64,000 bases of DNA from Tetraselmis striata. Its lineage: Eukaryota; Chlorophyta; Chlorodendrophyceae; Chlorodendrales; Chlorodendraceae. A program made the translations under genes and the position numbers. The DNA lies in NCBI GenBank assembly GCA_006384855.1, contig VCJN01001460.1, positions 1 through 64,000 of the forward strand. The letters are read 5' to 3'. Below the pieces are notes generated by a model. That model was not told the DNA's origin. It did not search any database and was given only the letters and a program-made list of their open reading frames with translations. Positions 33,396 to 43,120 of the stretch are shown here, piece after piece; position 1 is the first letter of the stretch; each line of letters starts with the position of its first letter.

Positions 33396-33577
33396 GTGGA
33401 ACGCAGCGAAAACTGGAAGATGGCAGGCTCAGCTGTTCTGGCTGCTTTTATGTCTACTCGTGCTGCACCCAAAAAAGGCGCAACAACAGATGCCTAGTTC
33501 CCGTACCACTGAGCAGCACTTGTAGCTAAAAAGCGGTTAGGTCAAGGAGGGAAACCCCATAAACTAGTTTAGATCAT
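33396..33577. repeat. Right 182-bp terminal direct repeat of recombinase element
   Basis: Partner of 23768-23949 in the same orientation. It lies upstream of the gag-like ORF on the minus strand, so it is expected to carry the element's promoter if any. The word GAAACCCCATAAAC near its end also occurs at 39914-39927. Confidence 0.9.
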
Positions 33578-34560
33578 ATCCAAAAGGCGGCTGCCTGATT
33601 AGGATACCAAAGCGGTACGTTTTGGATATTTGAGCCCTCCGACCCCGACTCGGCATAACCTCCATAATCCAAAATGGCCGAAATTTTGGGGATTTCGTTT
33701 TGGAGAGCTGCGCCACCTCTCCAAAACGAAATCCCCAAAAGGCGCGTGCGGTGTGCCCGCGCCTTCCGGGCTTTTGGCCCCGTACCGCCGGGGCCCATCC
33801 GCACAGGTCCGCACCCACCCGCGCCGGCCCGTGCCAGATCCCGCCACTCGTGCTCGACCTAGGGCCCTGTAGACTGCCTCACGGGCAGTCAACGGCCTGG
33901 ACGGGCTGCGACCGCGCGTGTGGTAGGGCGGTGCCGCCATGGGGACCGTGGCGAGTGCCACCGCGCCCGCATGGAACGAGTCGCACCTACCTATCGCCTT
34001 GACCCACAGCACGGCACCTTGTCCGCGACGAGTGCACGACCAACGTGGCCGCTGCCACGGCAACAGTGCAGCCCGCAGCCCATAAAGACACCCCCGAGGC
34101 GGTGGGTAGCTTCGACTGCGTGCCCATCCCACCGATCAGTAGCGAGCGAGTACGGGTGCTACGGTGGTTTGCTACGCTATGGATGCTGTAGCGGCAGTGC
34201 GGCGGCCCGGGCCGCGGCCCGGCAGTTGCGGCATTGCGGCGGCCCGGGCCGCGGCCCGGCATTTTGGTGAGTAAAATGTTCTTATTTTGGAATCGAAAAT
34301 GTTCTTATTTTGGAATTCCAAAATGGAGTAAATTTTGGAATCTATGCCGAGTCGCTCTTGCGGAGATGCCCAGTATCTCTCCAAAAGGGCCGAAATTATG
34401 GAGTTACGGGTACGCGGCAGTACCCGTACAGATTATGGGGATTACGTTTTGGAATCTATGCCGAGTGTGGTCTTAATCGGTATAGTGTGGTGTAGCGGAA
34501 AGTACAGTGCACGGCTACCGCTACCGCTACGGCTCAGGTATTTCTCATCCAAAAAAGGGG
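33578..34560. repeat. AT/GC palindrome-rich segment with TTTTGG words
   Basis: No gene is seen. A perfect 24-bp inverted repeat (arms 33684-33707 and 33717-33740, loop of 9) reads TTTTGGGGATTTCG on one arm. Two identical 26-bp copies of a GC palindrome-like unit (GGCCCGGGCCGCGGCCCGG inside) lie at 34199-34224 and 34236-34261. The words TTCTTATTTTGGAAT and GAATCTATGCCGAGT are each repeated (34275-34345, 34448-34466). The ORFs across it reflect this repetition. It is the right part of the proposed outer TIR element. Confidence 0.7.
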
Positions 34561-34781
34561 GTTATTAGCGGTAACCGTAGGACGAGCCGGGCACGTCATT
34601 GCGACTACTGAGCCTAGCAGTTAAGTGGCGATTACATGATAGACACGGGGATTACGGTTCTAATTCCTAGGGAAATTGCGATTACATGCCATGCGATGTA
34701 ATTACAAGACAGTCGGGGAGATTAGTCGGGCGCGCCGAAGCCCTTCGCTGGTCTTGTGCTGACGGATTTGAAGCGCACGCT

Positions 34782-35069
34782 TCATGTCAACGATGGTTGT
34801 GCTGGTGGCCGGGGCGTCATTACGACCGGTGTGACGCAAGAAGGTGTTTTGATGGCCGAGAGGTAGGGTTGCACAGAGCCGACGCCGATGGTGCCGGGCA
34901 CTGCAATCCATGTGATGAGGTAGCGGACACAGGTTGACTCGGTGCAGTCTAGTAGGGGGTAGATGATGCCTTCTTCGTCGATGGATAACTCGGCGAAGAG
35001 GCGAATCGTGCCTTCGTAATTGGAGTAGGTGCTGCCCGTGAGCGATGTAGTCAAGAGGTCGTCGAGCAC
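34782..35069 (-). pseudogene. Tyrosine recombinase N-terminal relic of a second element
   Basis: The minus frame reads MLDDLLTTSLTGSTYSNYEG, TIRLFAELSIDEEGIIYP and VRYLITWIAV...GSVQPYLSAIKT. It aligns with LDLLSSSLSAQTLKSYAGRL...VRYVAWIGERG...SLQPYLSAIN of the recombinase at 24028-25655, i.e. the SAM-like core-binding domain. The catalytic domain is not present downstream (below 34782), so the gene is truncated. It lies about 0.6 kb beyond a gag-like relic in the same orientation, preserving the gag-then-recombinase order. Confidence 0.7.
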
Positions 35070-35675
35070 CTTGGCGCCCTAGCTATCCGTGCCGTAGAGG
35101 GCTTCGATGATGCCTCGCATGAGCTCGATCTAGGGGACCTTCGCCTCGGCGTTGGCGATGAAGGAAGTAGGCGTTTTCGTGTTGCGGCGGACGCGCCGAA
35201 ACGCGCCGAACGTTACTGCCATGTTCGAGGGCGGCGTTCACCGGGTTATTTGGACGACGGGACCGCAAGTGTAGCACGAAGGTGATGCCAGGCAGGTAGA
35301 TAGGGTATTGTAGCCGCTGATTATCTCTTAACGGGCGTTGCGCGAGTACCTTGCTCGTTGGGCCGCCCGCAAGAGGCCGTTGCCTGACGAGCGACGGGGA
35401 AAGAGGGTTTGCGCGACAGGTCGGGACGGGCGCGCCATAATGCATGGGTGAGTCGGTGTATAGACTCGCGATGTGGAAGCACGGAAAAAGGCTAGAGGGG
35501 TTGAACTCGGGGATGAGGGTAGGTGAAGGGCGACGACCCGCACAAGAGGGTCAGAGGTAGTGAGGGAGTTCCGCTCATGCCGACGACTCCATTGCAGCGT
35601 TGCTTGTTGGAAGGCGCGCCCGGAGGCATGTCCTGGAAACGCACATGTATGGGGTCGGCACGGCGGAGCACCCCA

Positions 35676-36699
35676 TCATTCGGCCTTGTCAGCCGCGGAG
35701 GGCTCAGCTTTCACCTTGCCCTTACCAAAGTCCTTGGTGACGTCCTTGCTTGGTGAAGGTAGTGGCTCGTAGCGCCGCAGCCTCGCGCTCAGGACGCGAG
35801 TTGTTGTTGTCGCGGTTATTGCTGCCGCCGTTCCGGTCGCGGTCGTCGCGCCGGAAGGCACCGCCGAGGCGCGGACGGGCTGTCGTCTTCGCGGCGCTTG
35901 CGATGCTTGCGTCGTAGACGCGATCCTTGTAGACCTCCAACACCGGGGCGACCCCATGTTCTCGGTGCCGAAGCGGAGGTAGCGCGCCCGCACGACGTCG
36001 AGGGCGAAGGTGTCGCCGTTGCGCGTTTGCGTGTCCCAACGCTTGCGGAGGCATGCTAAGCGGAACCGATTACCGTCGTCGATGGCCTCCACGATGTGGA
36101 CGACGCCTCGAGCCGCTATCCGAAGGCCGGCTTTCCCATCGGTGGCGCATGCCGGAGCCAACAGCTTGCGCAACTCGGCGGCCGAGCCGACGATGAAGGC
36201 CCCGTGGCACGCGGCGTGGTAGTACTCATCCGCTGCCGGATGAAGACGAGGGTTACCAAGCAGGTACTCGAACACACGGTCGAGGTAGGGCGATGGGGAA
36301 GAGCCCCGGGCGTCGCAGACTTTCGGGAGGCATCCCGTTCTCGAAACCGGGCACATATGTAGTGAGGGCGGTTTTCCTATCAAGGTATAATGGGGGTCGC
36401 TCGAGGGAGCGAAGGGCGCACGGACGTGCGTTTTGTTCCCGACCGCCGGCGCGGGACCCATTCCCGCTCGGAATGTCGTCCTCTTCACCGGCGGCAGCCA
36501 ACTGCATACGAGTCTCGCGGGGAGCGAAGAACCTAGAGAGCTGGTCATGGATGAGCTGCTTCATTCTCGCGTCTTCCGCCTCGCGAAGCGCCACCTTGAT
36601 GCGGCCTTGCGCGGTAGCCGACGTGTCGACACCCTCGACAGCCGCCGCCTTGCCGGCGTCGACCATCTTGGGGGCAGTGGGTGAGCCGCGGCCAGACAT
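35676..36699 (-). pseudogene. Gag-like relic of the second recombinase element
   Basis: A likely start at 36699 gives MSGRGSPTAPKMVDAGKAA and a charged helical stretch. Frames then change near 36300 and again near 35950. The matching core is RFRLACLRKRWDTQTRNGD, ALDVVRARYLRFGTENMG, then DRVYDASIASAAKTTA, colinear with RFRLAFLRKL...LDVLRAQHF...ERRVFEATVASNAKATA of the gag-like protein at 25692-26257. A basic Asn/Arg-rich tail follows (DDRDRNGGSNNRDNNNSR) in place of the RG tail. At least two frameshifts make it non-functional. Together with 34782-35069 it is a second, older member of the same mobile family. Confidence 0.65.
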
Positions 36700-36999
36700 A
36701 GACAAGGGGTCGTCCGGAAGGGAGCCGTGTGGAGAAGAAACAACAATAGAGCATGGGCTTGAGCTGGTAATGTAGTAGCACCGAGAGCGGCGGGTGGAAG
36801 GTTGAGTACAATTTCCAGGGGGATGCCGAGCTTTCTGCACGGTCCCAACCCGCGAGTTAGTGTTGTGCGGGCAAAAGGCCAGCACCAAGCTAAGAGAGTT
36901 GTTCAGTCTAGCGGACGATGGTGATTTTATAAGATTTGATGGGTACTGGGGTGACCGATGTTTTCGCCGCGGGCGGCACGCAAAGTGCCGCACATCGGC

Positions 37000-38190
37000 G
37001 TCTCAGTGTTAAAGCAACAAGACTGTCCGCGGTCGGTTACTGGCGTGGTGCCCTAAAGGTCGCGGGCAGCCGGTGTCGACACCCGCATACCTGGGGTGAA
37101 TGGACGGAAAATGGAAACATATAGCGACTAATCGGTGATCATGAGCTGGCACGACATCGTACCGCCCGCGCGAGCCTCGTACCATGTGTCCCGCGACTCC
37201 CACGACTCCCCACCCCCCTTTAGTACTGTATACAGCTTTTTTTTAGTTTAAAATATTTTGCACGTCCGATATAATGTTATGTTTTAGTACTCTACTTTCC
37301 GGAGAAACAGAGAGGGGGGGGGGGGGTTCACTTTGTAAGTGGCCCCAACTTTATGTTGACGTACTTAAGCAGTACTTGGCGGCTGGGAGCGGTGCAAGAG
37401 CGGCTCGGGGCTCAGCTCCGCACCGCCGCCGTGAATATACTTTGTTACGCGGCTGCCGTCTAGAGAACGCACGGAAAGTCTTGTTTAATATCCAGGCCAG
37501 GCAGACAGCAGCTCAGCAGCATCATAGCACTACCGGTACATGGAGGGGTGGATACGCGGTTTGTTTGTCATGATGCTGACAGTATAAATATGGCGATGGT
37601 TCCAAAAAGTGCCCCACTCCCTCTTCATTTTATTATGCTTGCATATGGCAGGGAACACCCTTCTGCACACAGCCATGCATTGAAATCATTAAAAAAGTCA
37701 TGCCATTGGTAGTTACTATGCAACTTTGGGCATGTTCTACTAAGTACTGTGAGATCAACATAAATAAAGTAAAGGGGGGGGCGGCGGGGGGAGGGGGGGG
37801 GGGGGGGGGGGGGGAGACAGAGGGGGGGGGGGGGGGGGTTCTGAAACATAACTACATCGGCCCTGCCTTAGCGGTGGCGGTTTTGTTTTTACTGGCCTTT
37901 TTGTAATTCACACCAGTAGCAGGCATGTCGTCGCGTTCGTGCGGGGTCGTCGATGTGCGCGCCGCCCTGTATACGCGTATGAAATACTCACAGTATCATA
38001 GCGGAAGCTATCCGTTATAATACAGGCCGAATACAGCAACGCCACGGATCACGCTCAACCGAATATGCCGACAATGATCGATATACGGGTACCCTGTACA
38101 GGGTACAGGTAGTCGCTACAGGGTACACTACTGTAATCCTTATAATATTACTATCAGGAGTCATAACATCACGACGTCACGACCCCTGGT
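37000..38190. other. No supported gene; poly-G tracts and one palindrome
   Basis: Long G runs lie at 37313-37326 and 37775-37838. A perfect 18-bp palindrome, GTACCCTGTACAGGGTAC, occupies 38089-38106, with a further partial copy (CAGGGTAC) at about 38119. No reading frame with recognisable content was found. Confidence 0.6.
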
Positions 38191-38197
38191 GCTGTAA

Positions 38198-40162
38198 GGC
38201 CTGGAAGATTTTATTCGTTGTCTTTGGTGGCCCCCCCCCTTTTTTTGGGGCCCCCCCTTTGGAAATACTTCCTTCCTCTGCAGTACTGCTAAAGTACTGC
38301 CATGAAACAAATAACAAAGAAACATCATGTTTGTGCCTTGTAAGCATGCAGGAACAGCCAGGGCAACTAAAAGCATGTTATAGATGAACTTCTATGGGTA
38401 TTGGGCACCCCCACCTTCAGGTGAAAAAAAGGGGGGACTGTGACAGTACTTTGTGCAGTACTGTAGACAAGGTTGGGCAGCAGATAGGCCGTTAATATAG
38501 ATGCAGGAGGATACATAGAAGACCACGCACAGCACATAGATGAATATGGCACATAGATGAATGTAATAAATGACAATGTAGTTTTGTCAACCCCATACCC
38601 GCCCGACTGTATGAGACATCTATCATAGACGGGGGTGTCCAACAGCCGGGGGCTAAGCGAGCGCATGTCGGTTGGGAAATCGCGGTTCACTTGGTGGCCA
38701 GCGCTTTCAGCGCCTCGATGGTCTCCACATGCGACGCCGTCCCGGCCGACCGTACCGGCTCCTCCATCAGTTTTGACTTAAATAAGGTCATAGTCGCGCT
38801 GCTTGCCGAGCCGCTCCTAATACCGAAATAGCGAGAGCTCCAGTGCTTTTAGCAACGCGATGATGCTCGGCATGTTGCCCTTCTGGACCCCATTTCCGTT
38901 GCGGACAGCGCGGTACTGAGGTACTCCAACGAGCTTCGGAACGTTCGGCCGATCTGCCTTATGTCCGAGTTTCTTCTTCCCAAAGAACTGCGCGAAGCGT
39001 TTGTCCGGCGGGGTTGGCCCTTTGCAGAGCTACTCCCATCATACCCCAGATACAACGCCAGTCTTGGAACGAGAGCTGAGAGGGAACAAGGCGCGATGGA
39101 AGGCGAAGGCGAAGTCGAAGCCGACCGATTTAGCCATGTCCGCCGACCAACCGACGCCCTCTAACTCTTGCCAGTCTATCAGGGAGTTGTATTGCTGTTT
39201 TTTGGCAGACAGCGGGGCGCCGCTAGGCACTTTGTGAGTAGGGAGGCGGTGATGACTCTCACGGCTCGGCGCGGCGCTAGCCATCATCGTCGTCGGGAAC
39301 GGGTTGTGCGGTGCTTGCCGAGACCTTAATCGTAACCGGGTAGCGGGGCGCTGGCAATCGACCTTAATCGTAACCGTTCTCGTCTCAAGGAACGCCAGGG
39401 TGTCTGTGACTGCCTCTAGCAGGAACGCTGTGCAGTCTCGCAAAAGCCCACGGTCGTGCCGGGTGCCGGCCAGGCACACCATCTTGATATCGGTGTCCGC
39501 AAGCAGGGGGTGGTTGTTGGGGGCGTGGGCCTCGATTGCCTCATTTAGCTGGCCCGTAGAGTTCTTGTCGCCCCACTCCTGAGCGCCTAGCTTTATCCAT
39601 ACGTTCCGCACTGCGGTCCTGCCGTCAACGGAAATGCTTACGCACGCCGCCAGTGACGCCAGGAGGTACATAGTGGTGCTGCCTGGTGTGGCGGCGGGTG
39701 CTGCTGGTGGTGGGATAGGCTGGAGGGATATCGGATAATGGAAGGCAATGAATGGGCGGATGAAATGATGGTGGCTGTCCTATTAAGTAGCTCCCCGGCC
39801 AGGCCCGGCGCAACGCTCGCGGGCGACAAGGCAGCCCGGAGGGTGCCGGTAAAACCCGTTTGAAACCCGAAACATATTGCACGGGTCGCACTAGGACAGT
39901 TGACTAGTTCTTGAAACCCCATAAACAGAGCTTAGAGGATGCATTGCGGCGGTTTGTCTCCCCATCAGCCGCTACTGTACTGTGCCGGTGTCGAGTCAGC
40001 TGCGCCGGGGCTGTCGCCTACGACATCGGGGGCATCGACGAGTACTGTTCAAAGTACTGTTAGACTATAAGTTTTTTTTTTCGGAAAAGGAAGATTTCCC
40101 CCCCCCCCCTTTTTTTTCGAGCAAAATCGCCACCAAAGACAACGGATAAAATCTTCCAGGCC
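38198..40162. mobile_element. TIR DNA element with TAA target duplication (Harbinger-like)
   Basis: The left end GGCCTGGAAGATTTTATTCG (from 38198) is repeated inverted at the right end (to 40162), together giving about 34 bp of near-perfect inverted repeat with one or two mismatches. Both ends are flanked by TAA (38195-38197 and 40163-40165). A 3-bp TAA/TTA target duplication with GG-starting TIRs is the signature of PIF/Harbinger elements. No DDE transposase was recognised inside, so it would be non-autonomous. C/T homopolymers lie just inside both ends. Confidence 0.7.
38828..39671 (-). CDS. Unrecognised ORF within the TIR element
   Basis: The frame starting at 39671 (MYLLASLAACVSISVDGRTA) runs 210 codons to 39039 and contains LGAQEWGDKNSTGQLNEAIE and LLRDCTAFLLEAVTDTLAFL. 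After a frame change, coding-like sequence goes on to a stop near 38828 (PQYRAVRNGNGVQKGNM, LLKALELSLFRY). Composition is protein-like, with predicted helices and no transmembrane segment. I do not recognise a family. Upstream, 39914-39927 (GAAACCCCATAAAC) matches the terminal repeat of the recombinase element, at the same side relative to the ORF as there. The ORF may therefore descend from a related element captured inside the TIRs, but its sequence does not clearly align with the gag-like proteins. Confidence 0.35.
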
Positions 40163-40564
40163 TAATGGCAAGTCACCACGTCTCGACGTCTCGCCCAACA
40201 GGCGGGCTGCACCAGCACAACGGCTTGTGCCGACGTCGCCTCCGCCCCCGCTCACTCCGCCCGCCAGCCGCGGCACGCGTCCGCATCGAGCTCCATTTCA
40301 CGTCCGTGCACAGGGGCGACATCAACTCGGCGAGAATGGCAGGTGTGTGCCACTCCCCTGTTGCCCCGGGGCTGGGTTAGTGGGTTTGTGCTTGGGGGCA
40401 CACCGGTGGTTAAAGCGGTTAACGGTATTCTCACACATTAAGCGAACCCCACCTCACACCCTGGGTTCGACAACCCACCACCCATACGAGCGGCGGACAC
40501 ACCTCAAACAATCTTAACGAAGTCCTCCGTCGTGTGTTCTGCCCCTCTATTTGCAGGTCGCAGC

Positions 40565-41941
40565 ATGGGCCGGCTGGTCGCCGTCGCCGTGCTGCTCGCT
40601 CTCCTGGCCACCGCGCAGGGCCGCCGCCCTCTCGCGTCCTCCTCCTCCTCAGAGAGCAGCAGCGCCAGCTCCTCCGCGGCAGCCGTCGACACACTCCTGA
40701 CGTTCCAAGCCACCATCAACACCAACACCAGGAGATCCTTGCTCGACAGGCCGGAGTCCACCTGCGGCACCGCGGCGAAGCCAAGGGACAAAGAGATCGG
40801 TCGCATCAATCTGTGGCTGTTCAACCTGGCGGACGCGATGGGCTACCGCCGCGCCGACGTGACCGCCAACGGCCTACAAGTCACGAACGGCGTGCTGCAG
40901 TTCACCGTCTACGTGCGGGGGTCATCCAACGACTTGGTCGCCTTCCCGCCCCAGACCATCGCCGGTGTCGTGGTCGGCGCTGGCACCACCTTTGACATCA
41001 CCGCGCTGAACGTCACGTTCGACGAGGGCAGCAAGCTCGTCCTGGAGGCCAACCTTGAGACCAATCCGCCCAGTGGCGCGCCCAGCAGCATCGTCGCCTG
41101 CACTCCTGCACCGGTGGTGATCGTCAATCAGGCGGCCGCCATCGACGTGAACCAGCAGGTTCCGCCTGCTCGACGCCGCTTGCTTCTGGACAGTCCAAGC
41201 CAGGAGCAGCTGGACGCGCTGGTGCTCGAGATTCAGGCGATTATCACCAAGATTAGCCAGAGCTTCACTCCTCCCGTCGCCGAGAGCAGGTTTGCGGCCG
41301 TGGGCCTGGTGTTCGAGAACGACGACACCACCGTAAACTACGTCATTCTTTGCGACCTGGACGACGCTGAGTTCGAGGAACTGGAGGACGGCTTCGACGA
41401 ACTTGATTTCGGGGACGACGTGATAGCCGGGCGCCCGGTCCAGGTGCCAAAAGAGGCGATTGACGAGGTTGACTTCACCGCCAGTCTCGCTGACAACTTG
41501 CGTCGTCCGGTGCCTGAAGTCATCAATGTTCGGATCGATACTGAGATTGGCGCACCTGCTGGGACCTTCGCGCCACCTGATGGTATCTGCGCTGCCGGAC
41601 TCGGCTTTTGCTCTGGCAACTGCGGGAACGGGTGTGAGGCCGCATGCGACGCTCTCGGAATCGCGTACACTAGCAACAGCCAGTGCAGCAGTTTGTCTTC
41701 GGGGAATAACGACTGCAGCTCGGGGCCTTGCTGTTCTTGCGAGCCGGAAGATGTTGAGACCCCGAGCCCAACCTCGGATGCCACCCTGACGCCGGATGCC
41801 ACCCTGACGCCGGATGCCACCCTGACGCCAGATGCCACCCTGACTCCAGATGCCACCCTGACGCCGGATCCCACCCTGACGCCGGATGCCACCCTGACGC
41901 CAGATGCCACCCTGACGCCAGATGCCACCCAGGCTGACTGA
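40565..41941 (+). CDS. Secreted Cys-rich protein with (DATLTP)n tail
   Basis: A single uninterrupted frame of 458 residues. The start at 40565 gives a good signal peptide (MGRLVAVAVLLALLATAQG), better than the in-frame upstream Met. A Ser-rich stretch follows (about 25-45), then a globular region with beta-type sequence and NXS/T sites (ITALNVTFDEG), an acidic patch (DDAEFEELEDGFDELDFGDD), and a Cys-rich module of ten Cys between CAAGLGFC and CCSCEP. The tail is eight hexapeptides, DATLTP (one is DPTLTP), plus a partial copy. Thr/Pro repeats suggest O-glycosylation in the wall or matrix, in the manner of algal hydroxyproline-rich glycoproteins, but no pherophorin or other named domain was recognised. 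The TTTGCAG just before the ATG could be a splice acceptor for a 5' leader intron. Confidence 0.75.
   Translation: MGRLVAVAVLLALLATAQGRRPLASSSSSESSSASSSAAAVDTLLTFQATINTNTRRSLLDRPESTCGTAAKPRDKEIGRINLWLFNLADAMGYRRADVTANGLQVTNGVLQFTVYVRGSSNDLVAFPPQTIAGVVVGAGTTFDITALNVTFDEGSKLVLEANLETNPPSGAPSSIVACTPAPVVIVNQAAAIDVNQQVPPARRRLLLDSPSQEQLDALVLEIQAIITKISQSFTPPVAESRFAAVGLVFENDDTTVNYVILCDLDDAEFEELEDGFDELDFGDDVIAGRPVQVPKEAIDEVDFTASLADNLRRPVPEVINVRIDTEIGAPAGTFAPPDGICAAGLGFCSGNCGNGCEAACDALGIAYTSNSQCSSLSSGNNDCSSGPCCSCEPEDVETPSPTSDATLTPDATLTPDATLTPDATLTPDATLTPDPTLTPDATLTPDATLTPDATQAD
41777..41934 (+). repeat. 18-bp coding tandem repeat
   Basis: The unit GATGCCACCCTGACGCC(G/A) is repeated about eight times with third-position changes plus a partial copy, encoding the DATLTP tail. 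One unit has C for G (GATCCC), giving Pro. Confidence 0.95.
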
Positions 41942-42827
41942 CTCACGGAACCCCCTGGTCGGTAATTCTTCTCCACAATGACTTAATAGCCCCAATGCCG
42001 CCCATGGATGGCGTTCATGCGCCGAGGCAGCGAGGCTGGAAATCCTCTCAGATTGCTTCATTATTCGTTTTAAATCATTTTTTCTTGCAGATGAAACGTA
42101 AATGGTGCCAGGCACATCTAGCTTTTAGTATCATTTGACCATATTTGCTTAAATTTCATTTCACGATTGCACACCTCTTATTTGCGTGTATACATTCAGC
42201 TCAAGGCACCTCCAAGCGAACTCTCTTGAGCCTGAAAGGTTGCTGCATGGCGAAAGTAGCCAGAGAGTCTGCTTGCTCTCAGCAATTGTTCACTGGCCCA
42301 CTGCCCATAGAGAAAGCGACTCATGTACTCCCGTTGGACCCTCCCTCACGCTCTTGGGGGGAGCGACCGCAGATGGATTACGGGTCCCAACGCGGTAAGA
42401 ATAACAAGCCTGCAGGGACTAAATGTAGACGAAACTATAGCGTCTTGTATTGTCAGTTGCATGCGGGCCCATTTTAAGGCTTATAATTACAAGGATTCTT
42501 AGTACCATTATTTCTAAGGGTTGTTGAGGCGAGTGGCACCTGTAAACGAAGGAGATCCATTCGGTGCAAGTCCCAGTGGGTGTCCATGCTGCCCTCCATG
42601 TCAGCGGCAGCCGACCGGTCAAAGGGTAAATCCCTGAACGGTACCTCCAAGTGGCGGGGCCTAAGGATTTACAGACCCTAGTGTATGTAACAGCTGCCAC
42701 ATAGGGGACTGTGGATCAAATGTAGTTGTGACCGCAGGGTCTGTAGCGGCTATGCTGGAGATGCAAAAGCTATTTTCGACCGTTTTCCTAGTCAGAACAT
42801 TAATTAATACAATACTGCGCGTAGGGC

Positions 42828-42992
42828 TACGGGTGCCGAGCCGACTAAAACAACGATTTTTTTGGATCTCGGAACGGAATGCTAACGAAGATTCTTAATT
42901 CTCGTAATGATACCGTGATATATTCCTCTGAAATCGGGCCAGTAAGGACATAGTGCGTTCCGGTTTTTTTGTTCTTGTAGCTGGCACCCGTA
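42828..42992. mobile_element. Short TIR element (TACGGGTGCC family), intergenic
   Basis: 165 bp from TACGGGTGCC to GGCACCCGTA, with the same 10-bp inverted ends as 15639-15807. Internal sequence differs and is AT-rich. MITE-like. Confidence 0.7.
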
Positions 42993-43097
42993 GGGACTCA
43001 TGTATTTGATGGTTACCTGTGATACCCCGGACAGGCATCTACTTTTCGTCCATCATTGCACAAAGACATTTGAAGATATACCGTGGGTTCTGCAGTT

Positions 43098-43120
43098 CAG
43101 CTCCACTTGAAGTGGAGCTG
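43098..43120. repeat. Perfect 11-bp-arm hairpin
   Basis: Arms CAGCTCCACTT and AAGTGGAGCTG separated by one G. Isolated; no T run follows. Confidence 0.9.

Larger units (their letters stand above)
23768..33577 (-). mobile_element. Tyrosine-recombinase mobile element with gag-like ORF, interrupted by a gypsy element
   Basis: Direct repeats of 182 bp (23768-23949 and 33396-33577), nearly identical, bound the unit. Reading on the minus strand, the order is right repeat, about 430 bp of leader, [Ty3/gypsy insertion], gag-like ORF, tyrosine recombinase ORF, left repeat. Without the gypsy insert and one copy of its target duplication the element is about 3.1 kb. No reverse transcriptase, RNase H or methyltransferase is visible in it, unlike DIRS, Ngaro or PAT elements; unlike typical Cryptons it has an RG-rich gag-like partner and terminal direct repeats. 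It may be a non-autonomous derivative or a distinct class. Confidence 0.8.
23740..34471. mobile_element. Outer short TIR element split by the recombinase element (proposed)
   Basis: A 21-bp sequence at 23740-23760 (starting ACCACACTCGGCATAGATTC) is repeated exactly in inverted orientation at 34451-34471. The similarity at the left runs up to within a few bases of the recombinase element boundary at 23768. Related inverted words (GACTCGGCATA at about 33650; GAATCTATGCCGAGT at about 34339) lie inside the right part. If real, the uninterrupted element was roughly 0.9 kb (23740-23767 joined to 33578-34471). No target duplication was confirmed, so boundaries are approximate. Confidence 0.45.

Noticed and set aside
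33599..34132. 177-codon minus-strand ORF
   Set aside because: Lies across inverted repeats of the TIR segment; composition is low-complexity.
40922..42115. 397-codon minus-strand ORF opposite the secreted-protein gene
   Set aside because: Antisense shadow of a GC-rich gene and its 18-bp repeat; no domain of its own.
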